Part shown: positions 26,313-32,702 of the stretch, in pieces
Position numbering within the stretch: position 1 is the first letter of the stretch
Layout: every line of letters starts with the position of its first letter
Source of the DNA: JABDIY01 sp041576015
GTDB taxonomy: Bacteria; Actinomycetota; Acidimicrobiia; Acidimicrobiales; SZUA-35
Direction: 5' to 3'
Assembly: GCA_041576015.1 (NCBI GenBank)
Contig: JBFGLT010000013.1
Span: 1-32,702, forward strand
Length of the DNA: 32,702 nucleotides
Notes under the pieces: generated by a model
The model's database searches: none
What the model was told of the DNA's origin: nothing
Seen by the model: the letters and a program-made list of their open reading frames with translations, nothing else
Translations under genes and position numbers: made by a program

Positions 26313-27143
26313 GTGGGATTCATCGACTACACCTCGCGACCCCAGTTCGAGTCGCCGGTCTTGCTGATGGCCTTCGAGGGGTGGAACGACGCCGGGGACG
26401 CAGCATCGTCAGCGGCCGGTTTCATCGCTCAGCAAGCGGGCGCCGAACCCTTCGCCCGCCTCGACCCCGAGTGTTTCTACGACTTCCAAACCAGCCGTCC
26501 GGTCGTCCGCCTCGATGGTCACACCCGCCGGATCGAATGGCCTGAGAACACCTTCAGCCACGGCTCACTCGGTGGCCGCCAACTCGTCATCCTCCGCGGG
26601 ATCGAACCCCAGCTGCGCTGGCGCACATATGCCGAGACGGTGACGCAGCTGGCGCAGGACGCAGGGGTCGACATGGTCGTGAGTCTCGGCGCCCTGATCG
26701 CCGACGTGGCCCACACCCGCCCCGCCACCATCTATGGGTCGGCCCTGACCCCCGAGCTCCGAGAACGCCTCGACCTCGAACCGTCGACCTACGAGGGGCC
26801 GACCGGCATCGTGGGCGTCGTCCACACCGCCGCCCACGACGCCGGGCTCGATGCGGTGTCGCTGTGGGGCGCCGTACCCAGCTACGTCCCTCACGCCCGT
26901 TCCCCGAAGGTCACCAAGGCGCTGGTGGAGCGGGTGAGCCGCCTGCTCGATCTCCCGATCCTGACCGACACGCTCGAGGCTGCCGCCGATGAGTACGAAC
27001 AGCAGATCAACCGGATGATCGCCGACGACGACGACATGGCCGAGTACGTCGCGAACCTCGAGTCGGAGTGGGACGCCGCCATGAGCTCGGGTTCGGGCAC
27101 CGAGCTCATCGCCAAGATCGAGGAGTTCCTCAAGGACCAATAG
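26313..27143 (+). CDS. PAC2-family protein (proteasome assembly chaperone 2-like)
   Basis: 276 residues of the PAC2 family, common in actinobacteria and archaea. Visible features are the opening PVLLMAFEGWNDAGDAASSA, LVILRGIEPQLRW, VVSLGALIADVAHTRPATIYG, YEGPTGIVGVVHTAAHDAGLDAVSLWGAVPSYV and an acidic helical C-terminus. The bacterial role is unproven; a link to the proteasome is suggested only by homology with eukaryotic PAC2. GTG 26313 is set by the -10 box 6 nt upstream and by the family N-terminus. Its stop is 2 bp from the convergent enoyl-CoA hydratase stop. Confidence 0.9.
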   Translation: MGFIDYTSRPQFESPVLLMAFEGWNDAGDAASSAAGFIAQQAGAEPFARLDPECFYDFQTSRPVVRLDGHTRRIEWPENTFSHGSLGGRQLVILRGIEPQLRWRTYAETVTQLAQDAGVDMVVSLGALIADVAHTRPATIYGSALTPELRERLDLEPSTYEGPTGIVGVVHTAAHDAGLDAVSLWGAVPSYVPHARSPKVTKALVERVSRLLDLPILTDTLEAAADEYEQQINRMIADDDDMAEYVANLESEWDAAMSSGSGTELIAKIEEFLKDQ

Positions 27144-27145
27144 GT

Positions 27146-27823
27146 CTAGCTGGTACGGCCGGCGTAGTGGATGACTTCATGATGAACCAGGGCCTTGATG
27201 CGGCCCAGGTTCGGGCCGCGCCGGTGCGTGGCAGACTCGGCGGCGGCGATGGCGGTGTCGAGCAGGGACTCGACCGGCACGAGCTGGTGGACCACACCGG
27301 CCTCGAGCTGCTGATCGGGCCCGAGCCGTTCGGCGGTGACCATCAGCCGGGCGGCCACGGCGTGGCCGAGTACGTCGGCGAAAAGGGCCATCATCCCGGG
27401 TGAGAACGGCATGCCGAGATCGGCCTCGGGAAGGCACCAGAGACCCCGATCGGTCCGTCCGATGCGCACGTCACCGGCCAGCGCAAGCATCGCCCCCGCC
27501 CCGAATGCGTGCCCGTTGAGCGCGGTGACCACGGTGTAGGGGGCGGCGAGGAGCCGGGCCCAGAGCTTCTCGGTCTCACCCACGAAGGCGATCGCGCCGT
27601 CCCCGAGCGATCCGAGCGCCTCGATGTCGAATCCGTTGCTGAAGAACTTCCCGCTCCCGGCCACGATCAGGGCCCCGATGGTCTCGTCGCCGTCGACGTT
27701 GTCGAGAAGCTCGTTGAGGCGTGCGTTGACGTCGGGAGTGAATCGGTTCTCCCCGTTGTCCATGATCAGCAGACCCACACCGGCCTCCGGTCGCTCCAAC
27801 CTCAGAGACTGCGCACCTGACAT
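27146..27823 (-). CDS. Enoyl-CoA hydratase/isomerase family protein
   Basis: 225-residue crotonase-fold protein. The oxyanion-hole segments SGSGKFFSNGFDIEAL and ALNGHAFGAGAMLALAGDVRIG are clear. The later LPEADLGMPFSPGMMALF resembles the delta3,delta2-enoyl-CoA isomerase branch (plant ECI type: SEVDIGLP) more than classic hydratases, so isomerase activity is a reasonable guess. Usual members are about 250 residues; this one is short at the C-terminus. ATG 27823 is fixed by a -10 hexamer 6 nt upstream; the open frame running further upstream overlaps alaX and is a shadow. Confidence 0.88.
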   Translation of the reverse strand: MSGAQSLRLERPEAGVGLLIMDNGENRFTPDVNARLNELLDNVDGDETIGALIVAGSGKFFSNGFDIEALGSLGDGAIAFVGETEKLWARLLAAPYTVVTALNGHAFGAGAMLALAGDVRIGRTDRGLWCLPEADLGMPFSPGMMALFADVLGHAVAARLMVTAERLGPDQQLEAGVVHQLVPVESLLDTAIAAAESATHRRGPNLGRIKALVHHEVIHYAGRTS

Positions 27824-27829
27824 GGTTGC

Positions 27830-27835
27830 ATCGTA
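27830..27835 (-). promoter_or_regulatory. -10 box of the enoyl-CoA hydratase gene, leaderless type
   Basis: Minus-strand TACGAT, then 6 nt, then ATG 27823. Confidence 0.5.
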
Positions 27836-27858
27836 GGGGCGTCGAGTCGGGCTCGTTC

Positions 27859-28572
27859 TCAGCGAATCTCGAACCGGACGCGCTTGTTGCCCTTGCCTTT
27901 GGATTCGGTCTTGGTCACCGTGAAGTGACCGATCTCGGAGGTTCGCTTCACGTGGGTGCCACCGTCGGCCTGCTTGTCGAGACCGATGATGTCGACGACC
28001 CGGATCTCGGCGACGCTCTCGGGGATCAGGTTCACCTTGGTCCGGATCAGGTCTTCGTCCGCCAGCGCGACCTCGCGGGCGAGGAAGCTCACCTCGATCG
28101 GCCGATCGGCCGCGATCTCGGCATTCACCGCCGCCTCGAGTTCCTCGGCGAACCGATCGGGAAGCGGATCGAAGTCGAGGTCCATCCTCGCCTTGAGGGG
28201 TTCCATGTTGTTGCCGGTGCTGAGTACCCCGTACTCCTGGTAGACGACTCCGCACAGCACGTGCATCGCCGAGTGTGTCCGCATCAGCGCATAGCGACGG
28301 TCCCAGTCGATCTCCCCGGTGATCGTCTGTCCGACTTCGGGGAGATCCCCCTCGATCCAATGCCAGACGGATCCCCCGTCCTTCTTCACGGTCGTGACAC
28401 GGGCCGACCGGTCGCCCCAGCGGAGTGTGCCGGTGTCGGCCGGCTGTCCGCCCCCCTGCACGTAGAACGCCGTCGCGCTCAGCTGAACCCTCCCGGCCTC
28501 GGGGTCGACTGCGAGCACCTCGGCGTCGAAGCGGCGAAGGTCGGCGTCCCGGAGATACAACAGGTCGGTCAC
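27859..28572 (-). CDS. AlaX-type alanyl-tRNA editing protein
   Basis: Free-standing relative of the AlaRS editing domain; removes Ser or Gly wrongly attached to tRNA-Ala. The 237 residues show FYVQGGGQPADTG, the zinc-binding HxxxH in RTHSAMHVL, and QADGGTHVKRTSEIGHF. In the last motif the usual Cys of CxxxH is Asp, leaving His. A family-typical KGKGNKRVRFEI closes the protein. GTG 28572 is chosen because the TACGAT -10 ends 6 nt before it; a longer frame from 28608 would cover the promoter. It is divergent from the MFS gene across 54 bp. Confidence 0.9.
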   Translation of the reverse strand: MTDLLYLRDADLRRFDAEVLAVDPEAGRVQLSATAFYVQGGGQPADTGTLRWGDRSARVTTVKKDGGSVWHWIEGDLPEVGQTITGEIDWDRRYALMRTHSAMHVLCGVVYQEYGVLSTGNNMEPLKARMDLDFDPLPDRFAEELEAAVNAEIAADRPIEVSFLAREVALADEDLIRTKVNLIPESVAEIRVVDIIGLDKQADGGTHVKRTSEIGHFTVTKTESKGKGNKRVRFEIR

Positions 28573-28578
28573 GGGGTC

Positions 28579-28584
28579 ATCGTA
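28579..28584 (-). promoter_or_regulatory. -10 box of the alaX gene, leaderless type
   Basis: Minus-strand TACGAT, then 6 nt, then GTG 28572; identical hexamer and spacing to the neighbouring hydratase gene. Confidence 0.5.
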
Positions 28585-28613
28585 GGTTGACCGGGCACCA
28601 CGAGGCACCGGCG

Positions 28614-28619
28614 TAAGCT
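28614..28619 (+). promoter_or_regulatory. -10 box of the MFS gene, leaderless type
   Basis: TAAGCT, then 7 nt, then GTG 28627. A TTGACC at 28587-28592 is 21 nt upstream, too far for a good -35. Confidence 0.45.
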
Positions 28620-28626
28620 TCGGGCC

Positions 28627-29979
28627 GTGGCCGCTGCTGAGACCATGCCGTCGCCCGATGCCGTCGAGGCGTCGCTCACGCCCGAGCAGCGCAGCGAGAT
28701 CTTCGGCTGGAAGATGTACGACTGGGGATGGTCGGCGTTCAGCACGACGGTCACCACCGCCCTGCTCGGTCCGTACCTGCTCGCTCTGGGGGAGGAGACA
28801 GGCGGCGTCGACCTCGTCGGCTGGACCATCGACGAGGCGAGCTTCTACCCGTACGTGGTGAGCCTGTCGGCATTCCTCCAGGTGGTGATCCTGCCGCTGG
28901 TCGGCGCGGCCGCCGACTACACGGATCAGAAGAAACGCCTGATGATGACCCTCGCCTACGCCGGATCGGTGGCGACGGCCGGGTTGTTCCTGGTCACCGA
29001 ATCGACGGTGGTGCTCGGCGGCCTGCTGTTCGTGATCGCCGCCGTGGGGTTCTCGGCCGCCTCGGTGATCTACAACTCATATCTTCCCGACATCGCCCCT
29101 CCGGCGCTGCGGGACCGTGTCAGCTCGGCGGGGTTCGCCGTCGGCTACCTCGGAGGCGGACTGTGGCTGGCCGCCAACTTCGTGCTCATCGCCGTCCTCG
29201 ACGACGGACTTGCCGTTCGGCTCAGCCTCGGTGGAACCGGCCTATGGGTGCTCTTCTTCCTCTGGCGGTACCCGGGTCGTCTGATCCGGCCCCGACCGGC
29301 CGCCCGCCGACGGCCTGAGGGCGCCGGGTGGCTCGAACTCAGCCTCGGCTCGGTCTTCGTCACCCTCCGGACCTTGCGACGCGACCACCCGGTCACGTTC
29401 CGGTACCTGATCGCCTACCTGATCTTCAACGACGGGATCGCCACGGTGATCACCGTGGCCACGTCCTTCGCCGCCGACGAACTCGACGCATCGGCAACGA
29501 CCCTCCTGCTCCTGGTCCTTCTGATCCAGTTCGTCGCCATCCCCGGTGCGGTCGCCTTCGGGCGTCTCGCCGAACGCATCGGCGCCAAGAAGGCCCTGAT
29601 GATCAACCTGGGCGTCTGGGTCGGATTGGTCCTCTACGCCTACCTCCTGCTCACGAGCGTGGCCCAGTTGTGGGTGCTCGGGGTGGTCGTGGCCGTGGTC
29701 CTCGGAGGGTCGCAGGCGTTGAGCCGGTCGCTCTACGCCCAGATGATCCCCGGCGAGTCCGAGGCCGAATACTTCGGGTTTTACGAGATCGCCGCCCGTG
29801 GCACGTCCTGGATCGGTCCGCTCGCGTTTGCCGTCGCCAACGACATTCTCGACTCTCAGCGCCAGGCGATTTTGGTGTTGATCACCTTCTTCGTGGTCGG
29901 GCTCGGACTCCTGGCGCCGGTGCGCGTGAGGCAGGGCATGCTGGACGCCGGCCAGAACCCCGATGGCGTGGTGCTCTGA
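28627..29979 (+). CDS. MFS transporter of the UMF1 / Atg22-like family
   Basis: A 450-residue inner-membrane carrier with about 12 hydrophobic helices. The N-terminal signature KMYDWGWSAFSTTVTTALLGPYL is that of the UMF1 family (YDWANSAF in most members). The central cytoplasmic loop is basic (RYPGRLIRPRPAARRRPEG). The second half opens with the helix FRYLIAYLIFNDGIATVI. A later loop has GGSQALSRSLYAQMIPGES, also family-typical. The substrate is unknown; Atg22 relatives in yeast export amino acids, which may not apply here. GTG 28627 fits the -10 box; ATG 28645 is the alternative. Confidence 0.9.
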   Translation: MAAAETMPSPDAVEASLTPEQRSEIFGWKMYDWGWSAFSTTVTTALLGPYLLALGEETGGVDLVGWTIDEASFYPYVVSLSAFLQVVILPLVGAAADYTDQKKRLMMTLAYAGSVATAGLFLVTESTVVLGGLLFVIAAVGFSAASVIYNSYLPDIAPPALRDRVSSAGFAVGYLGGGLWLAANFVLIAVLDDGLAVRLSLGGTGLWVLFFLWRYPGRLIRPRPAARRRPEGAGWLELSLGSVFVTLRTLRRDHPVTFRYLIAYLIFNDGIATVITVATSFAADELDASATTLLLLVLLIQFVAIPGAVAFGRLAERIGAKKALMINLGVWVGLVLYAYLLLTSVAQLWVLGVVVAVVLGGSQALSRSLYAQMIPGESEAEYFGFYEIAARGTSWIGPLAFAVANDILDSQRQAILVLITFFVVGLGLLAPVRVRQGMLDAGQNPDGVVL

Positions 29980-30013
29980 CCCCGGTCACCACCCCGATCG
30001 AACAACGAGCGGC

Positions 30014-30043
30014 TTGGCGATACGAACAAACGTTCGCTAGTCT
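30014..30043 (+). promoter_or_regulatory. SOS-controlled leaderless promoter of the 55-residue gene
   Basis: -35-like TTGGCG (30014-30019), 18-nt spacer, -10 TAGTCT (30038-30043), 6 nt, then ATG 30050. The spacer contains the LexA box. Confidence 0.65.
30023..30036. promoter_or_regulatory. LexA (SOS) box
   Basis: CGAACAAACGTTCG fits the actinobacterial SOS consensus CGAAC-RNRY-GTTCG at every position. It fills the spacer between -35 and -10, where bound LexA would block RNA polymerase. It is the only such site I found in the window. Confidence 0.85.
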
Positions 30044-30049
30044 CGAGCG

Positions 30050-30217
30050 ATGCATCCGACTTCCGACATCCCGCCGGCGGGACCGAGCGTCGAGGACTGG
30101 GAACGAACGCGCCGCTCGGTCGCCATGCTGCCCCCCGGCGCCTGGGCCCTCAAGCGAGAGCAGGCACTTCAGGCGCTCGCCGCCCTCATCCAGCTGCTGA
30201 GGAGATCAGCCGGTTGA
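30050..30217 (+). CDS. 55-residue protein of unknown function, probably SOS-induced
   Basis: The small protein has no signal peptide or membrane segment: a Pro/Ser-rich start (MHPTSDIPPAGPSVEDWER), the stretch LPPGAWALKREQALQALAAL, and an amphipathic, Arg-tipped C-terminal helix. Roughly four-fifths of its codons end in G or C, as in neighbouring genes, which supports real coding. The promoter is leaderless with a perfect LexA box between -35 and -10. Its 3' end overlaps the convergent dehydrogenase gene by 32 bp. I do not recognise the family. Other SOS-induced small proteins act as division inhibitors or polymerase accessories; that comparison is only a guess. Confidence 0.72.
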   Translation: MHPTSDIPPAGPSVEDWERTRRSVAMLPPGAWALKREQALQALAALIQLLRRSAG

Positions 30218-31517
30218 CCGTCCCGTCGAGGGCCAGCGCGTAGAGTTCACCGTCCCCGTCCACGCCGAACGAGCCGAGGGCGCCGGGGTTCACGGCCACG
30301 TTCAGGGTGCGGAACACGATACCCCCCGGCGTTTCGGCGGCTCCGAAGATCTCCCCGGAGCAGTAGTCACCGAACACGTAGACGCCGTCGAACAGCGGCA
30401 ACAGCTCGCCGCGGTATACGTAGCCCCCGGTCACCGAGCAGCGACCGTTGTCGTGGGCGTAGGCCAGCACGGGTGGTGTGTGATCATCGGGGGCGCGTCC
30501 ACCTTCGTAGGGTTCGAACCCCTCCATTTCGTTCCAGCCGAGGTTGGCGCCCGACGCGCTCGATGCGTCGAGCCGGTTGACCTCCTCGAAGCGGTTCTGG
30601 CCGACGTCGGCGATCCACAGATCACCGGTCGGTGGATCGAAGCTGAACCGCCACGGGTTCCGAACGCCGTACAACCACACCTCGGGAGCGCCACCGCCGG
30701 CGACGAAGGGGTTTCCGTCGGGGATTCCGTAGGCCGCACCGTCGGCGGTGCCCTCGGGATGGATGCGCAGGAGCGAACCGAGCAGGGTCGACGGGTCCTG
30801 ACCGTTGTCGAACGGGTCGCCCGCCCGGCCGCCGTCGCCCAACCCGACGTACAGGAACCCGTCGGGTCCAAAGGCCAGGCCGCCACCGTTGTGGTTGGCG
30901 AAGGGCTGGTCCACCCGGAGGATGTCGGTGCGGTCCTGGGCTCGGACGTTCCGGCCACTCATCGGGTAGCGGGCGACGACGTTGTTCCCGTTGCGGTCGG
31001 TGTAGCTCACGAACAGCTGACGACCGTCGCCGGAGAAGACGATGTCGAGCAGTCCCTGCTCGCTGCCCGTGCTGACCTGGTCGGAGAGATCGAGGACTGG
31101 CTGGGACGCGAGCGCGAAGCGGTCGGGACGGTTGCGGGTGACGGTGCGGGTGATGAGTCGCACCCGCCCGCCCTTCTCGGCCACGTACAGATCCCCGGTT
31201 CCGCTGCGGCCGACGAGGGCGATCGGTGCGTCGACTTGGGCGATCGGCTCGAGGGAGAGGTCCTGCTCGCTCCACTCCGGCTCGCCGGCGACCGCGACCG
31301 TGGAGGCCGTGGTCGTCGTGCCGGCCTCGTCGCCCGGTTGGTCGCCGGCACCGGTCGGCGACGGGAGAGCATCGCTCGAGGGCATCGTCGTTGTCGTCGC
31401 CGCAACCCCTCCGTCCCGGCCCTCCGAGGCGCCGCACGCCCCGAGGATCAACATCAACACCGCCGCCACCAGGACTGTCAGGCAGCGCCTGGAACCGGCG
31501 CACCAGATCGTGTTCAT
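30186..31517 (-). CDS. PQQ-dependent sugar dehydrogenase-like lipoprotein (GSDH/HHIP-like)
   Basis: 443 residues: a basic N-terminus and hydrophobic signal ending in lipobox LGAC (Cys28), a Thr/Ser/Pro-rich linker to about residue 75, then a six-bladed beta-propeller of the glucose/sorbosone dehydrogenase family. Signatures are GTGDLYVAEKGGRVRLI, GSEQGLLDIVFS, NHNGGGLAFGPDGFLYVGLG with the putative catalytic His, and EVWLYGVRNPWRFSFD. Related proteins oxidise aldoses with PQQ at the outer face of the membrane; substrate and cofactor use are unverified here. The ATG overlaps the TesB stop (ATGA at 31514-31517). No PQQ biosynthesis gene is in the window. Confidence 0.9.
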   Translation of the reverse strand: MNTIWCAGSRRCLTVLVAAVLMLILGACGASEGRDGGVAATTTTMPSSDALPSPTGAGDQPGDEAGTTTTASTVAVAGEPEWSEQDLSLEPIAQVDAPIALVGRSGTGDLYVAEKGGRVRLITRTVTRNRPDRFALASQPVLDLSDQVSTGSEQGLLDIVFSGDGRQLFVSYTDRNGNNVVARYPMSGRNVRAQDRTDILRVDQPFANHNGGGLAFGPDGFLYVGLGDGGRAGDPFDNGQDPSTLLGSLLRIHPEGTADGAAYGIPDGNPFVAGGGAPEVWLYGVRNPWRFSFDPPTGDLWIADVGQNRFEEVNRLDASSASGANLGWNEMEGFEPYEGGRAPDDHTPPVLAYAHDNGRCSVTGGYVYRGELLPLFDGVYVFGDYCSGEIFGAAETPGGIVFRTLNVAVNPGALGSFGVDGDGELYALALDGTVNRLISSAAG

Positions 31518-32383
31518 CGGAGCAGCCGGACGAGTCCTTCCTGAACGACCGAGACCACCAACCTCTCATTCTGGTAGATCAGGCCTCGAGCCAGGCCGCG
31601 GGCGCCCTGAGAGCTGGGCGTGTCCTGAACATACAGAAACCATTCGTCGGCCCGGAACGACCGGTGGAACCACATCGCGTGGTCGAGGCTGGCGGCCATG
31701 ACATCGCCGCTGAGGAAGGTCTTGCCGTGCGGCAGGTTCACCGTGTCGAGCAACGTGATATCCGATGCATAGGCGAGAACGCACTGATGGAGGGTGGGGT
31801 CGTCGGGCAGACGACCATCGGCCCGCATCCACACCAGTTGTCGCGGTTCCTGGGCGTCGCCACCCCGGCGTGCGGCTTCGTCGGGTCCGACGTAGCGCGT
31901 GTCGATGGGTCGGGGTCGGGTGTACCACTCGCCCAGATCCTCGGCGAAGGCCGCGTTGCGAGTGGCGAAGTCGGGCAGGCTCTCCGGTGCGGGGATCCCC
32001 GCCGGCGGGTCCAATTGGTGCTCCAAACCTGGCTCCTCGACGTGGAATGAGGCCGTGAGATGGAAGATTGCCTCACCGTGCTGAATGGCGATGACCCGTC
32101 GCGTGGCGAACGATCGGCCGTCGCGCACGCGTTCGACGTCGTAGACGATCGGGATCGACGGGTCGCCCGGACGGAGGAAGTAGGAATGCAGGGAGTGGAC
32201 GGCCCCGCGGTCGACCGTCCGGGTGGCGGCGACCAGCGCCTGGCCGGCCACCTGGCCGCCGAACACCCGTTGACGGAAGTCCTGTGGACTCTGACCTCGG
32301 AAGATTCGATCCTCGATCCGCTCGAGGTCGAGGAGCTTCACCAACTCCTCGACGGCGTGCTGGGCCGAGTAGCCACTGTTCAC
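31514..32383 (-). CDS. tesB: Acyl-CoA thioesterase II (TesB family)
   Basis: Hydrolyses acyl-CoA to free acid and CoA. The 289 residues form a double hot-dog fold: first half with RGQSPQDFRQRVFGGQVAGQAL and HSLHSYFLRPGDPSIPIVYDV, second half with LHQCVLAYASDITLLDT (catalytic Asp and Thr region) and DTPSSQGARGLARGLIYQ (catalytic Gln region). GTG 32383 gives the family start (YSAQHAVEELVKLLDLERIE) and lies 6 nt after a CACACT hexamer; the frame open upstream to 32512 is not used. It is translationally coupled to the downstream dehydrogenase lipoprotein, an unusual pairing, and is divergent from the GtrA-like gene across 51 bp. Confidence 0.92.
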   Translation of the reverse strand: MNSGYSAQHAVEELVKLLDLERIEDRIFRGQSPQDFRQRVFGGQVAGQALVAATRTVDRGAVHSLHSYFLRPGDPSIPIVYDVERVRDGRSFATRRVIAIQHGEAIFHLTASFHVEEPGLEHQLDPPAGIPAPESLPDFATRNAAFAEDLGEWYTRPRPIDTRYVGPDEAARRGGDAQEPRQLVWMRADGRLPDDPTLHQCVLAYASDITLLDTVNLPHGKTFLSGDVMAASLDHAMWFHRSFRADEWFLYVQDTPSSQGARGLARGLIYQNERLVVSVVQEGLVRLLR

Positions 32384-32389
32384 GAAACC

Positions 32390-32395
32390 AGTGTG
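32390..32395 (-). promoter_or_regulatory. Putative tesB -10 box, leaderless type
   Basis: Minus-strand CACACT, then 6 nt, then GTG 32383. The first base departs from TANNNT, so it is weaker than the others. Confidence 0.35.
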
Positions 32396-32421
32396 CCCGT
32401 CGATTGGATCGATGTGGGGAT

Positions 32422-32427
32422 TACCGT
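32422..32427 (+). promoter_or_regulatory. -10 box of the GtrA-like gene, leaderless type
   Basis: TACCGT, then 7 nt, then GTG 32435 (with ATG 32438 next). Confidence 0.45.
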
Positions 32428-32434
32428 GAACGTT

Positions 32435-32702
32435 GTGATGACCGCGCTCGACGGGCGAATCGGCCCCGGAGCCCGCTATCTGGTCGTGTCGGCGGTGAAC
32501 GTCGTGAACCACCAGGTGCTACTGGCGTTGGCCAACTCCGTGTGGGGCTGGCCCGGCGGCTGGGCCAACGCCTTCGCCGCCATGATCGCCCTGGTCCCGG
32601 CCTATTTCCTCACCCGGGCCTGGGTGTGGACGGTCAACCGGGCGCATTCGATCCGGCGGGAGGTCCTGCCCTTATTCGCCCTCGCCTCCGCCGGTCTGGT
32701 CG
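32435..32702 (+). CDS. GtrA-like membrane protein (3' end cut by window)
   Basis: 89 complete codons are visible to the window end and remain open. After a short N-terminus (MMTALDGRIGPGA) comes RYLVVSAVNVVNHQVLLALA, a first helix of the GtrA family, then a second helix ending in AYFLTRAWVWTV (family form: SYLLNRRWVF), a basic loop and the start of a third helix. GtrA-like proteins are four-helix membrane proteins that flip or help transfer lipid-linked sugars for cell-surface polysaccharide. GTG 32435 is supported by the TACCGT box. Confidence 0.75.
   Translation, partial: MMTALDGRIGPGARYLVVSAVNVVNHQVLLALANSVWGWPGGWANAFAAMIALVPAYFLTRAWVWTVNRAHSIRREVLPLFALASAGLV

Noticed and set aside
32384..32512. 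N-terminal extension of TesB to 32512
   Set aside because: It would overlap the divergent GtrA-like gene, and the extra residues do not resemble TesB.

Overview
The window is high-GC, gene-dense bacterial chromosome, most likely from an actinobacterium (Actinomycetota). The pointers are clpC, the radA-disA pair, a GlxR-like Crp regulator, a LytR_C protein, a PAC2 protein, an actinobacterial-type LexA box and many apparently leaderless genes. The class is less certain. Acidimicrobiia would fit, but that is an inference from overall feel, not proof. There are no insertion sequences, prophage genes or CRISPR arrays. The only gene-free stretch above 300 bp is 15670-16193.

Layout. 1-6634 (+): the end of clpC, an LppM-like lipoprotein fused to a HAD domain, radA and disA (proteostasis, DNA repair, c-di-AMP). 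6644-7303 (-): a Crp/GlxR regulator. 7402-9378 (+): ispD-ispF-rlmB (isoprenoid precursors and rRNA methylation). 9375-11428 (-): tRNA-Thr(UGU), a LytR_C protein, glycerate kinase (apparently starting at CTG) and a small membrane protein. 11512-13821 (+): a GH65 maltose phosphorylase. 13825-15669 (-): typA. 15670-16193: a hairpin-rich intergenic region with a forward terminator and a CIRCE element, followed by groL. 17904-24268 (+): fdhD, hemQ, then a tight run of S1-domain protein, pseudo-receiver protein, glnD and a Nudix hydrolase. 24282-26281 (-): an MttB-type methyltransferase and a GNAT enzyme. 26313-27143 (+): PAC2 protein. 27146-28572 (-): enoyl-CoA hydratase/isomerase and AlaX editing protein. 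28627-29979 (+): UMF1-type MFS transporter. 30050-30217 (+): a 55-residue gene under an SOS box. 30186-32383 (-): TesB thioesterase and a PQQ-type sugar dehydrogenase lipoprotein. 32435-end (+): a GtrA-like membrane protein, cut by the window edge.

Regulation. A recurrent signal runs through the window: a TANNNT-type -10 hexamer ends 6-7 nt before the start codon of about sixteen genes, so transcription and translation probably begin at the same base. Same-strand neighbours are often joined by 1- or 4-nt overlaps (TGATG, ATGA, GTGA and once CTGA). groL differs: it has a leader with a CIRCE operator and a Shine-Dalgarno sequence. The most novel items are the 55-residue gene with a consensus LexA box between its -35 and -10 elements, and the structured region at 15701-16030 that ends in a forward terminator with no forward protein gene before it.
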